Source: JBBQZL01 sp038207745 (GTDB lineage: Bacteria > Actinomycetota > Thermoleophilia > Solirubrobacterales > 70-9). Taken from it: DNA of 6,596 bases. The stretch covers positions 1 through 6,596 of the forward strand of contig JBBQZL010000153.1 of assembly GCA_038207745.1 (NCBI GenBank). The letters are read 5' to 3'. The position numbers and the translations under genes were made by a program. The notes under the pieces are model-generated. The model saw only the letters and a program-made list of their open reading frames with translations, made no database searches and had not been told where the DNA came from. Below are positions 5,206-6,596 of this stretch, piece by piece (the first letter of the stretch is position 1; each line of letters starts with the position of its first letter).

Positions 5206-5303
5206 TACCTCAGACCACCGGCAGGGTTTCGATCCGCAAGTCCGGTGCAGGTGAAGCCAGATGAGTCGATCTTCTGTGCCCGCCTGCGTGCGGGTCTTTT
5301 TAT
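5206..5303 (+). promoter_or_regulatory. Ribosomal protein L10 leader (autoregulatory mRNA element)
   Basis: The position, directly upstream of rplJ, and the sequence fit the L10 leader. An outer helix ACCT (5207-5210) with AGGT (5249-5252) and an inner helix CACCGG (5216-5221) with CCGGTG (5242-5247) enclose an asymmetric internal loop, CAGAC on the 5' side and a single C on the 3' side. This bent-helix form is typical of L10-binding sites. An intrinsic terminator follows at 5278-5303. In studied bacteria the L10(L12)4 complex binds such a leader and reduces rplJL expression, in Bacillus by promoting termination. Here GCAGG (5247-5251), part of the L10-binding helix, can instead pair with CCTGC (5283-5287) inside the terminator, so L10 binding would favour termination. 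The last step is inference from pairing. Confidence 0.78.
5278..5303 (+). terminator. Intrinsic terminator/attenuator before rplJ
   Basis: CCCGC (5279-5283) pairs with GCGGG (5290-5294) around a six-base loop, with a G-U pair outside, followed at once by TCTTTTTAT. This is the best rho-independent terminator in the window. It ends 36 bases before the rplJ start codon, so it must be conditional and fits control by the L10 leader. Confidence 0.8.
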
Positions 5304-5339
5304 GCGCTAAATGCATCGCAAGACTAGGAAACAGACACT

Positions 5340-6140
5340 TTGAACCGAGAAGAAAAAACAGCAGTTGTAGAGGAGATCGCATCGCAGCTCGAGGGCTCCG
5401 AGGCCGTCTTCGCGATTGACTACCGTGGGATCAGCGTTCCGCAGGCAGCCGAGCTTCGCTCGAGGCTTCGCGAGTCTGACTCGTCGTTTCGCGTCTCCAA
5501 GAACCGCCTCGCAAAGCTGGCGGCGGATAAGGCCGGCCGCAGCGATCTCAACGAGTTCCTGCAGGGGCCGACTGCTCTGACCTTTGTCCGTGGTGACATG
5601 GCCCAGGCGGCGAAGACCATCACGACCTTCACGAAGGAGCACAACGTGCTGACCTTCAAGGGCGGTTACATGGGGGAGACGCTCCTGGACGAACCGCGCT
5701 TCAAGGCGATCTCCGTTCTTCCCCCGCGTGACGTCCTCAACGCACAGCTCGCAAACGTGGTTGCCAGTCCGATTGCCGGATTGGTCCGCGGCCTCAACGC
5801 CCTGATCTCGGGCCTCGCCCTCCAGCTCGGCCAGATTGCCGAACAGGGCCTGGTCACCGGTGAAGCCCCGGCAACAGAAGCACAGGCCGCTGAAGAAACC
5901 GAAGATGTTTCGGCCGAGTCGAAACCCGACACGCCCGGAAGCGAAGCTGAGGACGTGTCGGCTGATGAAGCACCGGCCGCTGACGCGGAAGCCGGTGCAG
6001 TTCCGGCCGACGAGACACCCGGCACGCCCGGAGGCGAAGCCGAGGACGTGCCGGCTGATGAGACGCCGACTCCGGATCCGGAGGCGTCTGCTTCTGACTC
6101 TCCGACGACGGATCCGGAGGAAGAGCCGTCCAAGGAGTAG
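5340..6140 (+). CDS. rplJ: 50S ribosomal protein L10 with repeat-containing acidic C-terminal tail
   Basis: L10 anchors the L7/L12 dimers to the ribosome and represses its own operon. Residues 1-170 are a normal L10: MNREEKTAVVEEI start, VFAIDYRGISVPQAAELRSR (23-42), FRVSKNRLAKLA (50-61), the GPTALTF segment (76-82), PPRDVLNAQLANVVASPIAG (128-147) and a final helix (about 145-169) that should carry the L7/L12 binding sites. The usual length is about 165-180 residues. Here 95 more follow, rich in Ala, Glu, Asp, Pro and Thr and almost free of basic residues, with four tandem repeats. The TTG at 5340 is chosen because the family N-terminus begins there and AGGAA (5326-5330) lies nine bases before it; no ATG in frame fits. 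A ten-codon frame (ATG 5311) ends in TGA overlapping this TTG. rplL starts 66 bases after the stop. Confidence 0.95.
   Translation: MNREEKTAVVEEIASQLEGSEAVFAIDYRGISVPQAAELRSRLRESDSSFRVSKNRLAKLAADKAGRSDLNEFLQGPTALTFVRGDMAQAAKTITTFTKEHNVLTFKGGYMGETLLDEPRFKAISVLPPRDVLNAQLANVVASPIAGLVRGLNALISGLALQLGQIAEQGLVTGEAPATEAQAAEETEDVSAESKPDTPGSEAEDVSADEAPAADAEAGAVPADETPGTPGGEAEDVPADETPTPDPEASASDSPTTDPEEEPSKE
5901..6086 (+). repeat. Four tandem 15-16-residue repeats in the L10 tail
   Basis: The tail reads as four imperfect units: residues 188-203 (EDVSAESKPDTPGSEA), 204-218 (EDVSADEAPAADAEA), 219-234 (GAVPADETPGTPGGEA) and 235-249 (EDVPADETPTPDPEA). The common core is E-D-V-S/P-A-D-E followed by a Pro/Thr/Ala linker and E-A. 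Similarity is also visible in the DNA (GAGGACGT followed by a G+C-rich GGCTGATGA in units 2 and 4), so they probably arose by tandem duplication. Strongly acidic and likely disordered. Confidence 0.8.
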
Positions 6141-6206
6141 CAACGGCTTCCAGCACCACCACCCAAACTTTCCAAGAATTTCAAACGAGAACAGGAGTAA
6201 CACCGA

Positions 6207-6593
6207 ATGGCGAAGGTCACCACTGACAGTTGGATCGAGGAGCTCAAGGGCATTTCAGTGCTCGAGCTCTCTGAGCGCATCAAGGCGCTCGAGGAAGAAT
6301 TTGGAGTTTCGGCCACGGCCGTTGCAGCAGCCGCACCGGCAGCAGCCGGCGGTGGCGACGAGGGTGGAGCCGAAGAGGCCTCCTCGACGGTTGACGTCGT
6401 CCTGACCGAGGTCGGTGGCCAGAAGGTCCCGGTCATCAAGGTCGTGCGCGCAGCGACAGGACTTGGTCTCAAGGAGGCCAAGGCAATGGTTGACGAGGCA
6501 CCGAAGGCCATCAAGGAAGGCATCGAGCGCGACGAGGCTGAGAAGCTCAAGTCCGAGCTCGAAGAAGTCGGCGCCACCGTGGAATTGAAGTAA
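6207..6593 (+). CDS. rplL: 50S ribosomal protein L7/L12
   Basis: L7/L12 is the multi-copy stalk protein that recruits and activates translational GTPases. All parts are present in the 128 residues: an N-terminal dimerisation and L10-binding domain (about 1-38, with SVLELSERIKALEEEFGVSA), a flexible Ala/Gly-rich hinge (about 39-60), and the factor-binding C-terminal domain (61-128) with VDVVLTEVGGQKVPVIKVVR and GLGLKEAKAMVDEAP (85-99). Length is normal. AGGAG (6193-6197) lies nine bases before the ATG. The gene follows rplJ in the same transcript. The 66-base spacer holds a strong ribosome binding site but no obvious hairpin; this could help the several-fold higher synthesis of L7/L12 over L10. 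The TAA stop lies three bases before the window end. Confidence 0.98.
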   Translation: MAKVTTDSWIEELKGISVLELSERIKALEEEFGVSATAVAAAAPAAAGGGDEGGAEEASSTVDVVLTEVGGQKVPVIKVVRAATGLGLKEAKAMVDEAPKAIKEGIERDEAEKLKSELEEVGATVELK

Positions 6594-6596
6594 ACC

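Noticed and set aside
5307..6203. Long minus-strand open frame opposite rplJ
   Set aside because: Antisense of L10; its apparent repeats only mirror the L10 tail repeats.
5666..6577. Ser/Ala-rich minus-strand open frame opposite rplJ and rplL
   Set aside because: Antisense of two certain genes; low-complexity composition comes from complementing GCC/GAG/GAA-rich codons.
1..6596. CRISPR array, insertion sequence, phage or attachment site
   Set aside because: No direct repeats with regular spacers, no transposase or integrase frame and no terminal inverted repeats were seen; the right half is ordinary core-genome order.

Overview
The window is a chromosomal segment of a high-GC bacterium, most likely an actinobacterium, possibly Thermoleophilia/Solirubrobacterales. 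The lineage call is inference. It rests on the GC-rich codon use, the L33-SecE-NusG-L11-L1-L10-L7/L12 gene order, and a secreted protein whose N-terminal ITSNDIKNHSI...KDL segment followed by Gly-X-Y triplets resembles a protein type I remember from that group. NusG lacks the long acidic N-terminal extension common in Streptomyces and mycobacteria, which argues against those genera.

Left part (1-2248): two divergent genes for predicted exported proteins. The minus-strand gene (74-1048) encodes a putative zinc metallopeptidase with a signal peptide, an HEYGH motif and a downstream NPGEAF glutamate. The plus-strand gene (1328-2248) encodes a collagen-like protein. Its annotated start lacks the basic part of a signal peptide. 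A better start with a good Shine-Dalgarno lies 37 bases upstream at 1291, but in another frame, separated by a run of six G. Losing one G would restore a normal signal peptide. This is the clearest anomaly of the left part.

Middle (2249-2663): about 415 bases with no gene I can support. It contains a strong hairpin after the collagen-like gene, a set of overlapping GC-rich helices, a long perfect-armed hairpin, and an attenuator-like arrangement ending in a T-rich tract about 30 bases before rpmG. I found no tRNA genes, although tRNAs often flank rpmG and secE in related bacteria.

Right part (2664-6593): a compact, co-directional translation/secretion/transcription cluster: rpmG (L33, four-cysteine type), secE, nusG, rplK (L11), rplA (L1), then an approximately 200-base leader, rplJ (L10) and rplL (L7/L12). 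L11, L10 and L7/L12 form the factor-binding stalk of the large subunit, and L1 forms the opposite stalk. NusG links RNA polymerase to termination and translation, and SecE is part of the SecYEG translocon. The leader before rplJ carries an L10-binding-type helix followed by an intrinsic terminator, which is the architecture of L10(L12)4 feedback by attenuation. The 3' strand of the L10-binding helix can alternatively pair with the terminator.

Two proteins of this core cluster carry large low-complexity additions: a highly charged N-terminal extension of about 115 residues on SecE, and a C-terminal acidic Pro/Ala/Glu-rich tail of about 95 residues with four tandem repeats on L10. L1 has a shorter tail of similar composition. 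The window ends three bases after the rplL stop; rpoB would be expected next but is not visible.
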